From an uncultured Acidimicrobiales bacterium (GTDB lineage Bacteria; Actinomycetota; Acidimicrobiia; Acidimicrobiales; Aldehydirespiratoraceae), in the NCBI GenBank assembly GCA_905480195.1, contig CAJQPN010000009.1, forward strand, positions 1 through 58,534: a stretch of DNA of 58,534 nucleotides, read 5' to 3'. A model generated the notes under the pieces. That model had not been told where the DNA came from. It did not search any database and saw only the letters and a program-made list of their open reading frames with translations. The position numbers and the translations under genes were made by a program. Shown here piece by piece: positions 49,269 to 57,599 of this stretch; the stretch's first letter is position 1, and each line of letters starts with the position of its first letter.

Positions 49269-50711
49269 TCAGGAGGGCTTCTGGAAGTTCGAGGCGAGAT
49301 CCGCCAGCAGACGCACGCCGAAGCCGGTACCGCCCTTACTCCACTCGCCGTCCTCGACATCGGTGAACGCCGGGCCGGCGATGTCGAGATGCGCCCACGG
49401 GATCCCGTCGCCGACGAACTGCTGGAGGATCAGTCCTGCGGTCAGCGCGCCGCCATGGGGGCCGCCGATATTTTTCATGTCGGCAATCGCCGAGTCGCAC
49501 ATCTTCATGTAGTCACCGGGAAGCGGCAGGTGCCAGACCCGCTCTCCGCTCGAAAACGATGCAGCTTCAATCTGCTCGACCCACGCATCGTTATTGCTCA
49601 TCAAGCCAGCGATCTTGGGACCGAGTGCGACCATGCACGCACCGGTGAGCGTGGCTAGGTCCACGATGGCATCGGGCTTTGCCTCCGAAGCGAGCGACAA
49701 GCCATCGGCGAGGATCAGGCGACCCTCGGCGTCGGTGTTCAGCACTTCGATGGTCTTGCCGTTGCGGATCCTCAGCACATCGCCTGGCCGAGTGGCATCA
49801 CCGCCGAGCATATTGTCGGTCATCGGGATCCACGCTCGGACCTTGCAAGGCACCTGCAGGTCGTTGAGAACCGACATGACACCGACTACTGCAGCAGCGC
49901 CGCCCATGTCGCACTTCATCGTCATCATTCCCTGGCCGGTCTTGATCGAGAGTCCACCGGCATCAAACGTGATCCCCTTGCCAACGAGGGCAAGGAAACC
50001 CTTCGCTGTTCCCTTGGGCGTGTAGGTCAACTCGACGAGCCGCGGAGGGTTGGTCGAGCCCCGGTTGACGCCGAGCAAGCCTCCGAGCTTGCCTTTCTTG
50101 ATGGCTGCCTCATCCCAGACCTTGACGGCAAGACCTTGGGCCTTCGCCATGGCTGCGGTACGACGGGCGAAAACAGCGGGTGTCAACGTGCCGCCCGGTT
50201 CGTTCACCAGATCGCGAGCAAGCATCTGCCCGCGCGCAATGGCACTGCCACGATCAGCCGCGGCCCGGTTCTGTGCGCCACTTCCGCCGGCGATCTCAAC
50301 GGTTCGGAGCTTGGATGGCTTGCCGTCGGACTTGTAGGCGAGAAAGGTGTAGGCACCGAGCGACAGGCCCTCGACAAGCGCTTCACGAGCAGTGCCCCCG
50401 TCGAGGTCGATGTCGGGCAGTTCGACGCCGATCCTGCCAAAGTGACCGAATCGTCGGGCCACGCCAGCCGCAGCGTCACGGATCGCTGCTGCGTCCACGG
50501 CGTCCGCCGCACCCATGCCGACCAAGACCTCGGTACGCCTTCCGTCAGGGGAGACGTGGATTTCCCACTCCTTGCCTGCGAAGCCCGCCGAGTCGAGTTC
50601 TTCATCGTTGATGCTGCTTAACCCCGCCTCGACGGCTTCGGTCGTCACGAGCCGGATGCGGGCCTTCGTTGCTTTGGGAATAGTGCGAACAACGTTGAAC
50701 GTGATGGGCAT
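49269..50711 (-). CDS. pepA: Leucyl aminopeptidase (M17)
   Basis: 480 residues from ATG 50711, which lies 6 nt after TACGAT; the frame runs on to 51020 but that part overlaps the divergent transporter gene. The N-terminal macro-like domain (about 1-160) is followed by the catalytic domain with ARDLVNEPGG, the metal Lys/Asp in LVGKGITFDAGGLSIK, MKCDMGGAAAVVG, ATRPGDVLR and the hallmark NTDAEGRLILADGL. LTGACMVALG and the C-terminal KNIGGPHGGALTAGLIL follow. It is a hexameric two-metal cytoplasmic aminopeptidase for peptide turnover. All metal ligands seen in the family are present. Confidence 0.95.
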   Translation of the reverse strand: MPITFNVVRTIPKATKARIRLVTTEAVEAGLSSINDEELDSAGFAGKEWEIHVSPDGRRTEVLVGMGAADAVDAAAIRDAAAGVARRFGHFGRIGVELPDIDLDGGTAREALVEGLSLGAYTFLAYKSDGKPSKLRTVEIAGGSGAQNRAAADRGSAIARGQMLARDLVNEPGGTLTPAVFARRTAAMAKAQGLAVKVWDEAAIKKGKLGGLLGVNRGSTNPPRLVELTYTPKGTAKGFLALVGKGITFDAGGLSIKTGQGMMTMKCDMGGAAAVVGVMSVLNDLQVPCKVRAWIPMTDNMLGGDATRPGDVLRIRNGKTIEVLNTDAEGRLILADGLSLASEAKPDAIVDLATLTGACMVALGPKIAGLMSNNDAWVEQIEAASFSSGERVWHLPLPGDYMKMCDSAIADMKNIGGPHGGALTAGLILQQFVGDGIPWAHLDIAGPAFTDVEDGEWSKGGTGFGVRLLADLASNFQKPS

Positions 50712-50717
50712 GGCGTG

Positions 50718-50723
50718 ATCGTA
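50718..50723 (-). promoter_or_regulatory. -10 element of pepA
   Basis: TACGAT on the minus strand ends 6 nt before ATG 50711. Leaderless pattern. Confidence 0.5.
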
Positions 50724-50793
50724 GCCAGCTGACCCCAACAGACCAGAACCGGCTAGGCCTGCGGCCGATGTGTGAGCCGGGCCAGTGAGGCCG

Positions 50794-50799
50794 TAACGT
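50794..50799 (+). promoter_or_regulatory. -10 element of the MFS transporter gene
   Basis: TAACGT ends 3 nt before a first GTG (50803) and 6 nt before a second GTG (50806). The second distance matches the leaderless pattern and favours 50806 as start. Confidence 0.45.
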
Positions 50800-50805
50800 C
50801 GCGTG

Positions 50806-52038
50806 GTGGCTGCCCCTCGCTCTGGCATCGGTTCCGATCTGGGGCGGAGGATGGGGCAGCGCGAGCTGTTGATCTTTGTTTCGGCAGCGATCGGTCTGAT
50901 GGCTCTCGCTATCGATGCCATGCTCCCGGCGTTCGACGAGATGCGAGAGACGTTCGACCTCGAGCCCGGATCGACACAGATCGGCCACACACTCACGGCG
51001 TTCTTCGCAGGAATCGCCATCGCTCAGCTGGCATGGGGGCCACTGACCGACCGATACGGCCGACGACCAATCCTCTACGCGGGGTTGGTCGTCTACGTCG
51101 TGGGGGCGGTTGCATCTGCACTCGCACCATCGCTCGGGACCCTCATCATCACGCGATTGGTGTGGGGTATCGGGGCGGGCGGGCCACGCGTCGTCGTCAC
51201 GGCGATCGTGCGGGATATCTACGTGGGCGAGGAGATGGCTCGAGTCATGTCCCGAGTGATGGCCGTCTTCATTCTCGTGCCCATCGTGGCACCGTCGCTG
51301 GGCGCAATCATCATGCTCGTCACTGGGTGGCGAGCGATCTTCTGGCTGTGCGCCCTCGCCGGCGTAGGGCTAGCTCTGTGGGCGATCCGCCTTCCAGAGA
51401 CGCTGAGTGATCACAATCAGAGGCCGCTCGGCTTAAGTGAGTTGAGCACAGCAGGTCGCCGGGTTGTTCGAACCCGGGTCACCTTCCGAACCACCATGGC
51501 TTCCATCGTCATTCAGGGAGCGATGACGCTCTATCTCACGACGAGTGAGGTGATCGTGGGCGAGGTCTACGACCGCGATTCGTGGTTTCCGTTCGTGTTC
51601 GGAGCGATCGCTGTGTGCCTCGCCCTCACCTCGCTCGCGAACGGTCGGCTGGTAACCCGCCTCGGCCTTTCTCTCAGCATTGGTCTGCAATCCAGAATGA
51701 TGGCGTCAGCATCGGCCGTGCTCGTCGCGATCACGGTCGTATTCGAACTGCCGAACTTCTATCTCTTCCACGCAGCACTGGCCCTAACCGTGTCGTCGTA
51801 CATGATGATCTCTCCCAACCTGAACGCAGCTGGCATGGTCCCGATGGGAGACATGGCCGGTACGGCCTCATCGCTGATCAGTGCAGCCCGTCTCGGCTTT
51901 GGCGCGTTGATTGCAGCGCTCATGACCGGTGTGATTGGCGACTCGCTCAGTGGATTCGCAATCGCCACCGCAGCGTTCGCAACAGCGGCTGCCGTCATCG
52001 CCGCAGTTTCTGTTCCGGCTGATCTCGTCGAAAGCTAG
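50806..52038 (+). CDS. Bcr/CflA-type MFS drug efflux transporter
   Basis: 410 residues from GTG 50806. Twelve membrane helices. The first is followed by DAMLPAFDEMRETFDLEPGS, a Bcr/CflA-subfamily feature, and the loop between helices 2 and 3 carries the MFS motif GPLTDRYGRRPILYAG. Motif C-like glycines in helix 5 (VPIVAPSLGAIIM) mark it as a proton-driven antiporter of the 12-helix drug group. The substrate is unknown; chloramphenicol- or bicyclomycin-like drugs and sulfonamides are typical for the group. It diverges from pepA across 94 bases and ends at a hairpin shared with the next, convergent gene. Confidence 0.9.
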   Translation: MAAPRSGIGSDLGRRMGQRELLIFVSAAIGLMALAIDAMLPAFDEMRETFDLEPGSTQIGHTLTAFFAGIAIAQLAWGPLTDRYGRRPILYAGLVVYVVGAVASALAPSLGTLIITRLVWGIGAGGPRVVVTAIVRDIYVGEEMARVMSRVMAVFILVPIVAPSLGAIIMLVTGWRAIFWLCALAGVGLALWAIRLPETLSDHNQRPLGLSELSTAGRRVVRTRVTFRTTMASIVIQGAMTLYLTTSEVIVGEVYDRDSWFPFVFGAIAVCLALTSLANGRLVTRLGLSLSIGLQSRMMASASAVLVAITVVFELPNFYLFHAALALTVSSYMMISPNLNAAGMVPMGDMAGTASSLISAARLGFGALIAALMTGVIGDSLSGFAIATAAFATAAAVIAAVSVPADLVES

Positions 52039-52048
52039 TCGGTCGGCA

Positions 52049-52065
52049 GCCCTGATCGTCAGGGC
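52049..52065. terminator. Bidirectional hairpin between the MFS and membrane-protein genes
   Basis: GCCCTGA and TCAGGGC make a perfect 7-bp stem with a 3-base loop. The right arm contains the stop codon of the minus-strand gene (52059-52061). It begins 10 bases after the MFS stop. There is no T-run. Confidence 0.6.
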
Positions 52066-52922
52066 GACAGAAGCACGCGAGCGACGATGTCTTGACCGAA
52101 CCCGGTGAGGATTGCCAGATACATGAGACCGGTCGCAGCCATGACCGCCGAATACTGCCGCTCCTTGAGCGCCAAACGACACACCACGATGAGCAGACCG
52201 GTGCCGATCACTGACGCGATCCAGAACCAACCGAGAAGCCCGTTGTAGGCGTCGTCGATGTTCCCGTTGAGCACCGAGACCATGCCCGTGGGGATCAGGA
52301 ATACGACCGTTTCGGGTAGCCACAGCAGCCCGGCCAGCCTGACCTGCTCGAGGATCGGAGCACGTGCCAAACCTGGCTGCACCAAGTACCAATGCCCCAG
52401 CAGCATCGCGTCGGACAAGACCCCCAGAAACAACGCCGAGGTGATGCCTCGCAACACGGAGAGCAGCTCTACGTTCGCCACCATCCCCGCTTCCCATGAG
52501 GCAATGACGACTGCGATCATGCCAACGATCGCAGAGACGAGGTCGAGCGTCGGTGGAAACTCGCGTGCGGTCTTGTCGAATCGCTGCTCATCACGGTCGA
52601 TGCCAGTCATATCGGCGACCCGTTGACTGCGGCGCTCCACGACCTCGCGCTGGCCGGTGACACCGGCCGATCTCCGAGCGATCGACACGGCCAGTGTGCC
52701 CGTGCCGACTGCCATGAACGCGATCGTGCCGATCTCGCGCTCCCACGTCGGTGATGTGATGAACGCAGCCGCCAGTGAGCCGGCGGCGAGCCCCAGGAAC
52801 GTCAGTCGCTGCAGCCAGCCGTAGCCGAGCCCGACCTCACGACGGCGCGTGGTGACCCATAAAAACAACCAGCCGCCCGCAGCCCATTGGAGGAGAACGG
52901 TCGCACCGTCAAGTTCGATCAT
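52059..52922 (-). CDS. Multi-pass membrane protein, unknown function
   Basis: 287 residues with about eight membrane helices. Two lie before residue 65, a third at about 65-85, then a charged cytoplasmic loop (RRSAGVTGQREVVERRSQRV to REFPP, about 84-123), then five more. The second half has GVLSDAMLLGHWYLVQPGLA and LLWLPETVVFLIPTGMVSVL; His and polar residues inside a helix could bind metal or haem. I do not recognise the family. It begins only three bases after the stop of the M24 peptidase gene, so the two are one unit. Confidence 0.7.
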   Translation of the reverse strand: MIELDGATVLLQWAAGGWLFLWVTTRRREVGLGYGWLQRLTFLGLAAGSLAAAFITSPTWEREIGTIAFMAVGTGTLAVSIARRSAGVTGQREVVERRSQRVADMTGIDRDEQRFDKTAREFPPTLDLVSAIVGMIAVVIASWEAGMVANVELLSVLRGITSALFLGVLSDAMLLGHWYLVQPGLARAPILEQVRLAGLLWLPETVVFLIPTGMVSVLNGNIDDAYNGLLGWFWIASVIGTGLLIVVCRLALKERQYSAVMAATGLMYLAILTGFGQDIVARVLLSP

Positions 52923-52925
52923 CGC

Positions 52926-54032
52926 CTACCCGAGGACAGCGAGATGATGATCGACAGTGTTGAGTGGGTCGGGCCCGTCGTCGGCGGCAACGACAATATC
53001 TTCGAGGCGCATGCCCCACTTCCCGGGAATGTAGATTCCCGGCTCGATCGAAAAAGCGTTGCCGGCCACGAGTGGCTCAGCGTTGCCCTCCACGATGTAA
53101 GGATCTTCGTGAGCTTCGACCCCGATACCGTGACCGGTGCGGTGGATGAAAAAGCTGCCATAGCCAGCGTCGACGATCCGCTGACGGGCCGCCCGATCAA
53201 CGTCTTGTGCGGGTGTCCCCACGGTGGCAGCTCGAACCGCAGCAGCCTGCGCTTCGTGAAGAACGGCGTATGCCTCGAGGTAGTCACGATCGGGACGGTC
53301 GTCGGTCCACACGTTGCGGGTCAGGTCAGAGCAGTAGCCAACGCCGTCGTCACCGATCATGGTTCCACCGAAGTCACAGAGCACATTTTCACCAGCCTGA
53401 ATGACCCGGTTGCCGGCGTGGTGGTGCGGGCTTGCCGCGTTAGGACCGGACGCCACGATCGCAAAGTTCACGCGGTCGTGTCCTTCTGCGACAATCTGGC
53501 GCCCGAGCTCGGCTGACACTTGGGCTTCGGTCTGACCGACCAACGGAATCGCACCCGACTGCAACCGATCTGCGATGCGGTCGACGGCAGCGGCGGCAGT
53601 CCGAAGGCGCTCGACCTCTTGGCCGTCCTTCACCTGACGGATCGGGCTGGTGATCGTCGAAGCTCGCCGAAACGCCGCGTTCGGCATTTGCCTGGTGAGG
53701 TCGACAAGGAACCCCGCCCACATGTGGTCGCCAATCGCGACCTCAGCGGCGGGCCCAGCAAGATCGGCGATGATCGCAATTGGGTCCTCGGTCTCACCCC
53801 AACCCCTCAGCGAGAAGAGCTCAGGCCGCTCGGTCACGCGAGCGGCTTCGAGGCCGGGCAGGACGAGGGTGGCGTCGCCGTCTCGTGGCACGACGAGCAT
53901 CGTGATTCGTTCGAGTGGCATCGCTTCGTAGCCACAGAAGTACGGGAGGTCGCTGCCGACCGAGAGCATCAGCACGTCGACGCCCTCGCTTTCCATCCGG
54001 GCCCGGGCCCGCTCAAGACGAGTTGAAAACAT
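52926..54032 (-). CDS. M24-family Xaa-Pro peptidase
   Basis: 368 residues. An N-terminal creatinase-like domain (about 1-130) precedes the pita-bread catalytic domain. The five metal ligands are visible in order: Asp in LCDFGG, Asp in YCSDLTRNV, His in HRTGHGIGVEAHE, Glu in FSIEPGIYIPG and Glu in MRLEDIVV. The proton-shuttling His region is VASGPNAASPHHHAG. It removes residues ahead of proline from peptides or cleaves X-Pro dipeptides; dipeptidase or aminopeptidase cannot be told apart by sequence. The start is 6 nt after TAGCCT, with no Shine-Dalgarno. Confidence 0.93.
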   Translation of the reverse strand: MFSTRLERARARMESEGVDVLMLSVGSDLPYFCGYEAMPLERITMLVVPRDGDATLVLPGLEAARVTERPELFSLRGWGETEDPIAIIADLAGPAAEVAIGDHMWAGFLVDLTRQMPNAAFRRASTITSPIRQVKDGQEVERLRTAAAAVDRIADRLQSGAIPLVGQTEAQVSAELGRQIVAEGHDRVNFAIVASGPNAASPHHHAGNRVIQAGENVLCDFGGTMIGDDGVGYCSDLTRNVWTDDRPDRDYLEAYAVLHEAQAAAVRAATVGTPAQDVDRAARQRIVDAGYGSFFIHRTGHGIGVEAHEDPYIVEGNAEPLVAGNAFSIEPGIYIPGKWGMRLEDIVVAADDGPDPLNTVDHHLAVLG

Positions 54033-54038
54033 GACCTG

Positions 54039-54044
54039 AGGCTA
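54039..54044 (-). promoter_or_regulatory. -10 element of the M24 peptidase gene
   Basis: TAGCCT on the minus strand ends 6 nt before ATG 54032. It faces the metY -10 at 54065-54070, so the two divergent promoters interleave in a 44-bp gap. Confidence 0.5.
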
Positions 54045-54064
54045 GACCCGGGCGCTGTCGTGCG

Positions 54065-54070
54065 TACGAT
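54065..54070 (+). promoter_or_regulatory. -10 element of the metY gene
   Basis: TACGAT ends exactly 6 nt before ATG 54077. Its expected -35 position (54042-54047) overlaps the opposing -10. Confidence 0.5.
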
Positions 54071-54076
54071 CGGTGC

Positions 54077-55363
54077 ATGAGCGATCACACGTGGGGCTTT
54101 CGAACCCGCGCTCTTCACGCTGGAGCCCGTCCAGACCCGACCACCGGCGCGCGGGCGGTTCCGATCTTCCAGACATCGTCGTACGTCTTCGAGGACACCG
54201 ACGACGCCGCGGATCTCTTCGCGCTGCAGAAGTACGGGATGATCTACAGCCGCCTGGGCAATCCGACCGTCTCAGCGTTCGAAGAGCGAATGGCATCGCT
54301 TGATGGAGCACTCGGCGCAGTCGCTGCATCGTCAGGGCACGCAGCTGAGTTCTTGGCGGTCACTGCGCTGGCCGAGGCTGGCGATCACATCGTCTCGAGC
54401 AGCCATCTGTATGGCGGCACGATCACGATGTTCTCCAATACGCTCGCCCGTTTCGGTATCGAGACCACGTTCGTCGATCCGACCGACGTCGATGGCTTCG
54501 CAGCAGCTATCCGTCCGGAGACGAAGCTCTTGTTTACCGAGACCGTCGGTAACCCATCCGGTGCGATCGCGGACATTGCGGCGCTCGCCGACGTGGCCCA
54601 CTCGAACGGTTTGCCGCTGGCGATCGACTCCACGTTCTCCACCCCGGCGCTGTGCCGACCGGTGGAGTGGGGGGCCGACATCGTTGTCCACTCGGCCACG
54701 AAGTTCATCGGCGGTCACGGAACCTCACTCGGTGGGGTGGTGTGTGAGGCCGGAACGTTCGACTGGGGATCGGGCCGATTCCCCAACATGACCGAGCCTG
54801 TCCCGACCTACAACGACCTTCGTTGGTGGGACAATTTCGGCGAGTACTCATATCTCACCAAGGTCCGCAATGATCACCTGCGAGATATCGGCTCGACGCT
54901 TGCTCCGATGCACGCATGGCTGTTTCTCCAAGGCCTCGAGACCCTCGACTACCGAATGGCGGGGCACGTCGCGAACGCTCAAGCAGTCGCTGCCTGGCTT
55001 CATGAGGACTCACGGGTGGCATGGGTCAACTACGCCGGACTTCCCTCATCACCGCATCACGACCTGTCGAACAAGTACCTGCCGGCCGGACCGGGTGCAG
55101 TATTTACCTTTGGTCTCAACGGTGGCCGCGAAGCCGGTAGTTCGTTCATCGAGTCGCTCGAACTGATCAGTCATCTGGCCAACGTCGGTGACGCCAAGAC
55201 CTTGATCCTTCATCCTGCTTCGACGACACACTCGCAGTTGTCCGACGAGCAGATGGCCGCTGGGTCGGTGACTCCCGACATGGTGCGGATTTCGGTTGGG
55301 CTCGAAGATCTTGATGACATCCTGTACGACCTCGACCATGCTCTGGAGACAACCCATGCCTGA
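54077..55363 (+). CDS. metY: O-acetylhomoserine sulfhydrylase / Cys-Met metabolism PLP enzyme
   Basis: 428 residues, the length of MetY (cystathionine gamma-synthases are nearer 380). FRTRALHAGARPDPTTGARA and PIFQTSSYVFED open the protein. YSRLGNPTVSAFEERMASLD and SSGHAAEFLAVTALAEAGD line the PLP site; the cofactor Lys is in HSATKFIGGHGTSLGG; HPASTTHSQLS and VRISVGLEDLDDI follow. It makes homocysteine from O-acetyl- or O-succinylhomoserine and sulfide. Substrate preference is not certain. The MetX that usually neighbours it is absent here. It overlaps the CoA-binding gene by 8 bases. Confidence 0.9.
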   Translation: MSDHTWGFRTRALHAGARPDPTTGARAVPIFQTSSYVFEDTDDAADLFALQKYGMIYSRLGNPTVSAFEERMASLDGALGAVAASSGHAAEFLAVTALAEAGDHIVSSSHLYGGTITMFSNTLARFGIETTFVDPTDVDGFAAAIRPETKLLFTETVGNPSGAIADIAALADVAHSNGLPLAIDSTFSTPALCRPVEWGADIVVHSATKFIGGHGTSLGGVVCEAGTFDWGSGRFPNMTEPVPTYNDLRWWDNFGEYSYLTKVRNDHLRDIGSTLAPMHAWLFLQGLETLDYRMAGHVANAQAVAAWLHEDSRVAWVNYAGLPSSPHHDLSNKYLPAGPGAVFTFGLNGGREAGSSFIESLELISHLANVGDAKTLILHPASTTHSQLSDEQMAAGSVTPDMVRISVGLEDLDDILYDLDHALETTHA

Positions 55364-55847
55364 GCACGAACCCATTCCCGGTTGGGAGCCGCCGTCGGCG
55401 GGCGAACGCAAGCGGATCCTCGACGAGACCCGTTCGATTGCCATCGTCGGCGCCTCATCGAACCCGGCTCGGGCCAGCAACTTTGTTGCGACCTACCTCC
55501 GTAGCTCGTCAGCTGACTACGTCGTCTATCTGGTGAACCCGCGAGAGACCGAAATCCTCGGCCAGCCGGTGTACCCGTCGCTTCAGGACCTTCCAGAGGT
55601 CCCGGACATGGTCGACGTGTTCCGGCGATCCGAAGACTTGCCGCCGATCGCACACGACGCAGTCGAGATCGGCGCGAAATCGTTCTGGGCCCAACTCGGC
55701 CTCTGGTCCAACGAAGCGGCCCAGATCGCCTCCAGCGCCGGCCTCGATGTTGTCATGGATCGCTGCACAAAGATCGAGCACGCCCGCTTCGCCGGTGGTC
55801 TTCATCTCGCCGGCTTTGACACCGGCGTGATCAGCAGCCGGCGTTGA
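55356..55847 (+). CDS. CoA-binding domain protein (YccU type)
   Basis: 163 residues from ATG 55356, inside the end of metY. A single Rossmann CoA-binding domain: IAIVGASSNPARASNFVATY, VVYLVNPRETEILGQPVYPS, VDMVDVF-like PDMVDVFRRSEDLP, KSFWAQLGLWSNEAAQIASS and VVMDRCTKIEHARF. Small stand-alone proteins of this kind bind CoA or acyl-CoA; their role is not established. In many bacteria they sit next to O-acetylhomoserine sulfhydrylase genes, which is the case here and suggests a link to methionine or CoA-thiol metabolism. Confidence 0.88.
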   Translation: MPEHEPIPGWEPPSAGERKRILDETRSIAIVGASSNPARASNFVATYLRSSSADYVVYLVNPRETEILGQPVYPSLQDLPEVPDMVDVFRRSEDLPPIAHDAVEIGAKSFWAQLGLWSNEAAQIASSAGLDVVMDRCTKIEHARFAGGLHLAGFDTGVISSRR

Positions 55848-55877
55848 CACCCGCAACGCTGCGTCGCTCGCCCGCGC

Positions 55878-57599
55878 TCACTGCGGCCCGACACGTTCAG
55901 GCTCAGCAGCCTCGGCAGCCTCCCGAGCGTGGTAGCTCGAGCGGGTGAGCGGGCTCGACTCGACATGGCCGATGCCCATCGCCTCTCCCCTGCACTTCCA
56001 ATCGTCAAAGACCGACGGCTTCCACCAGTTGGCGACGGGAAGGTGGTGCGACGTGGGGCGCAGGTACTGGCCGACCGTGACGATGTCAACCCCAATCGCA
56101 CTGAGGTCAGACATCGTCTGCGTGACTTCGTCGTCGGTCTCGCCCATGCCGACGATGATCGACGACTTGGTAACGAGGCCCACCCGCTTGGCCTGCGCGA
56201 GCACCGAAAGCGACCGGGCATACGACGCTGAAGGACGGACCGCGCGCTGCAGCCGCGCGACGGTTTCGATGTTGTGGTTGAAGACGTCGGGGCGGGCGTC
56301 GAAGACGGTCTGCAATGAGTCGGTGTTGCCCTGAAAGTCCGACACCAATACCTCGACGCGACAGGCCGGAACCCGGTCGCGGATCGCGTGCACGGTCGCA
56401 GCCACTGCGGCCGCTCCCCCATCGGGCAGATCGTCGCGTGCCACCATCGTGACGACCGCATGCGTGAGGCCCATGCGATCCACGGCCTCGGCCACCCGAG
56501 CGGGTTCGGCTGGGTCGGCGGCAATCGGCTTGCGGGTATCGACCAGACAGAACCCACAGGCACGCGTGCACCGCTCGCCGAGGATCATGAACGTTGCCGT
56601 CCCGTCGTTCCAGCACTCGGAGATGTTCGGGCACCCCGCTTCTTCACACACGGTGACGAGGCCGAGTTCTCGCATCGTCTTCTTGACTTCTCGATACCCC
56701 CGGCCGGTGTCGAGCGGGACGCGCATCCATTCGGGCTTGCGAGACTTCAACCGCACCGGATCTTCAGAGACGCCGGCCTCGGCAAGACGACCGAGAAGAC
56801 GCACCGAGGTGCCGTCGGCCTGCTCGCCATAGCCGATGCCCTGACGACCCACCGGCGTCCCGGCCCCTTCGCCGCGGGTGAACGGCGCGAGGTCTGCGGC
56901 AGGGGCGCGCCAGGAGACATCAGCCCGATCGATCGCCTGGCCTCTCCCCCAGCGCTCGGCTGCCTTCGCGACGACACCGTCAACAACCTCGCGCATTGAG
57001 ACGTCGACTCCCTCGGCGGCAAGCGACGTCACCCCCTTGTCGGTGATGCCGCACGGCACGATCCGCGAGAACCATGAGAGGTCGGGGTCGACATTGAGCG
57101 AGAAGCCGTGCATCGAACGACCTCGGGTGATCCGTACGCCGATGGCAGCAATCTTGCGAGGGCGAGTGCCGTCAGGATCGATCCAGACGCCGTTGTGATG
57201 AGCGAGCCGACCGGCCTCGACGCGGAGGTCAGCCAGGACGTCGATGAGCAGCTGCTCGATTCCCTCCACGTACGCTGCGGTGTCGGCCATACCGCCGCCC
57301 CGCTTTCCGGGCACGGTCAGGATCGGGTAGCCGACGAGCTGACCAGGGCCGTGGTAGGTGATGTCACCACCTCGGTCGGTGGTCGCAACAGTGGCACCCA
57401 TCGACTCGACGTCAACGAGCAGGTGCTCACGCGGGGTCCGCTTCGACAGCGTCACGACATGGTCATGCTCGAGCAGGAGTAGGTGGTCGCCTTCGCTGTG
57501 GTCGCGCAGCTGCTGCTGCAGTGCGAAGGCGTCGTCGTAGTCAACTCGCCCGAGCCAGCGAACGCGTAGACCCGACTCGATGGCGGTCGGCCCGGTCAG
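55878..57599 (-). CDS. LipB-LipA fusion (octanoyltransferase + lipoyl synthase)
   Basis: 573 residues if started at CTG 57599. LipB part (about 1-225): the conserved opening RVRWLGRVDYDDAFALQQQL, TDRGGDITYHGPGQLVGYP, catalytic Lys149 (RKIAAIGVRI) and Cys183 (VPCGITDKGVTSL). After a linker of about 60 residues the LipA part has the auxiliary-cluster motif CEEAGCPNISEC (Cys318, 323, 329), the radical-SAM CTRACGFC (Cys344, 348, 351) and the terminal RSSY (553-556). No stop divides the halves. The only standard start, GTG 57455, would delete 48 conserved residues. CTG 57599 overlaps the stop of the E2 gene (CTGA) and has GGAG 5 bases upstream. It would octanoylate and then lipoylate apo-proteins such as the E2 encoded next to it. 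Confidence 0.9.
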   Translation of the reverse strand: MTGPTAIESGLRVRWLGRVDYDDAFALQQQLRDHSEGDHLLLLEHDHVVTLSKRTPREHLLVDVESMGATVATTDRGGDITYHGPGQLVGYPILTVPGKRGGGMADTAAYVEGIEQLLIDVLADLRVEAGRLAHHNGVWIDPDGTRPRKIAAIGVRITRGRSMHGFSLNVDPDLSWFSRIVPCGITDKGVTSLAAEGVDVSMREVVDGVVAKAAERWGRGQAIDRADVSWRAPAADLAPFTRGEGAGTPVGRQGIGYGEQADGTSVRLLGRLAEAGVSEDPVRLKSRKPEWMRVPLDTGRGYREVKKTMRELGLVTVCEEAGCPNISECWNDGTATFMILGERCTRACGFCLVDTRKPIAADPAEPARVAEAVDRMGLTHAVVTMVARDDLPDGGAAAVAATVHAIRDRVPACRVEVLVSDFQGNTDSLQTVFDARPDVFNHNIETVARLQRAVRPSASYARSLSVLAQAKRVGLVTKSSIIVGMGETDDEVTQTMSDLSAIGVDIVTVGQYLRPTSHHLPVANWWKPSVFDDWKCRGEAMGIGHVESSPLTRSSYHAREAAEAAEPERVGPQ

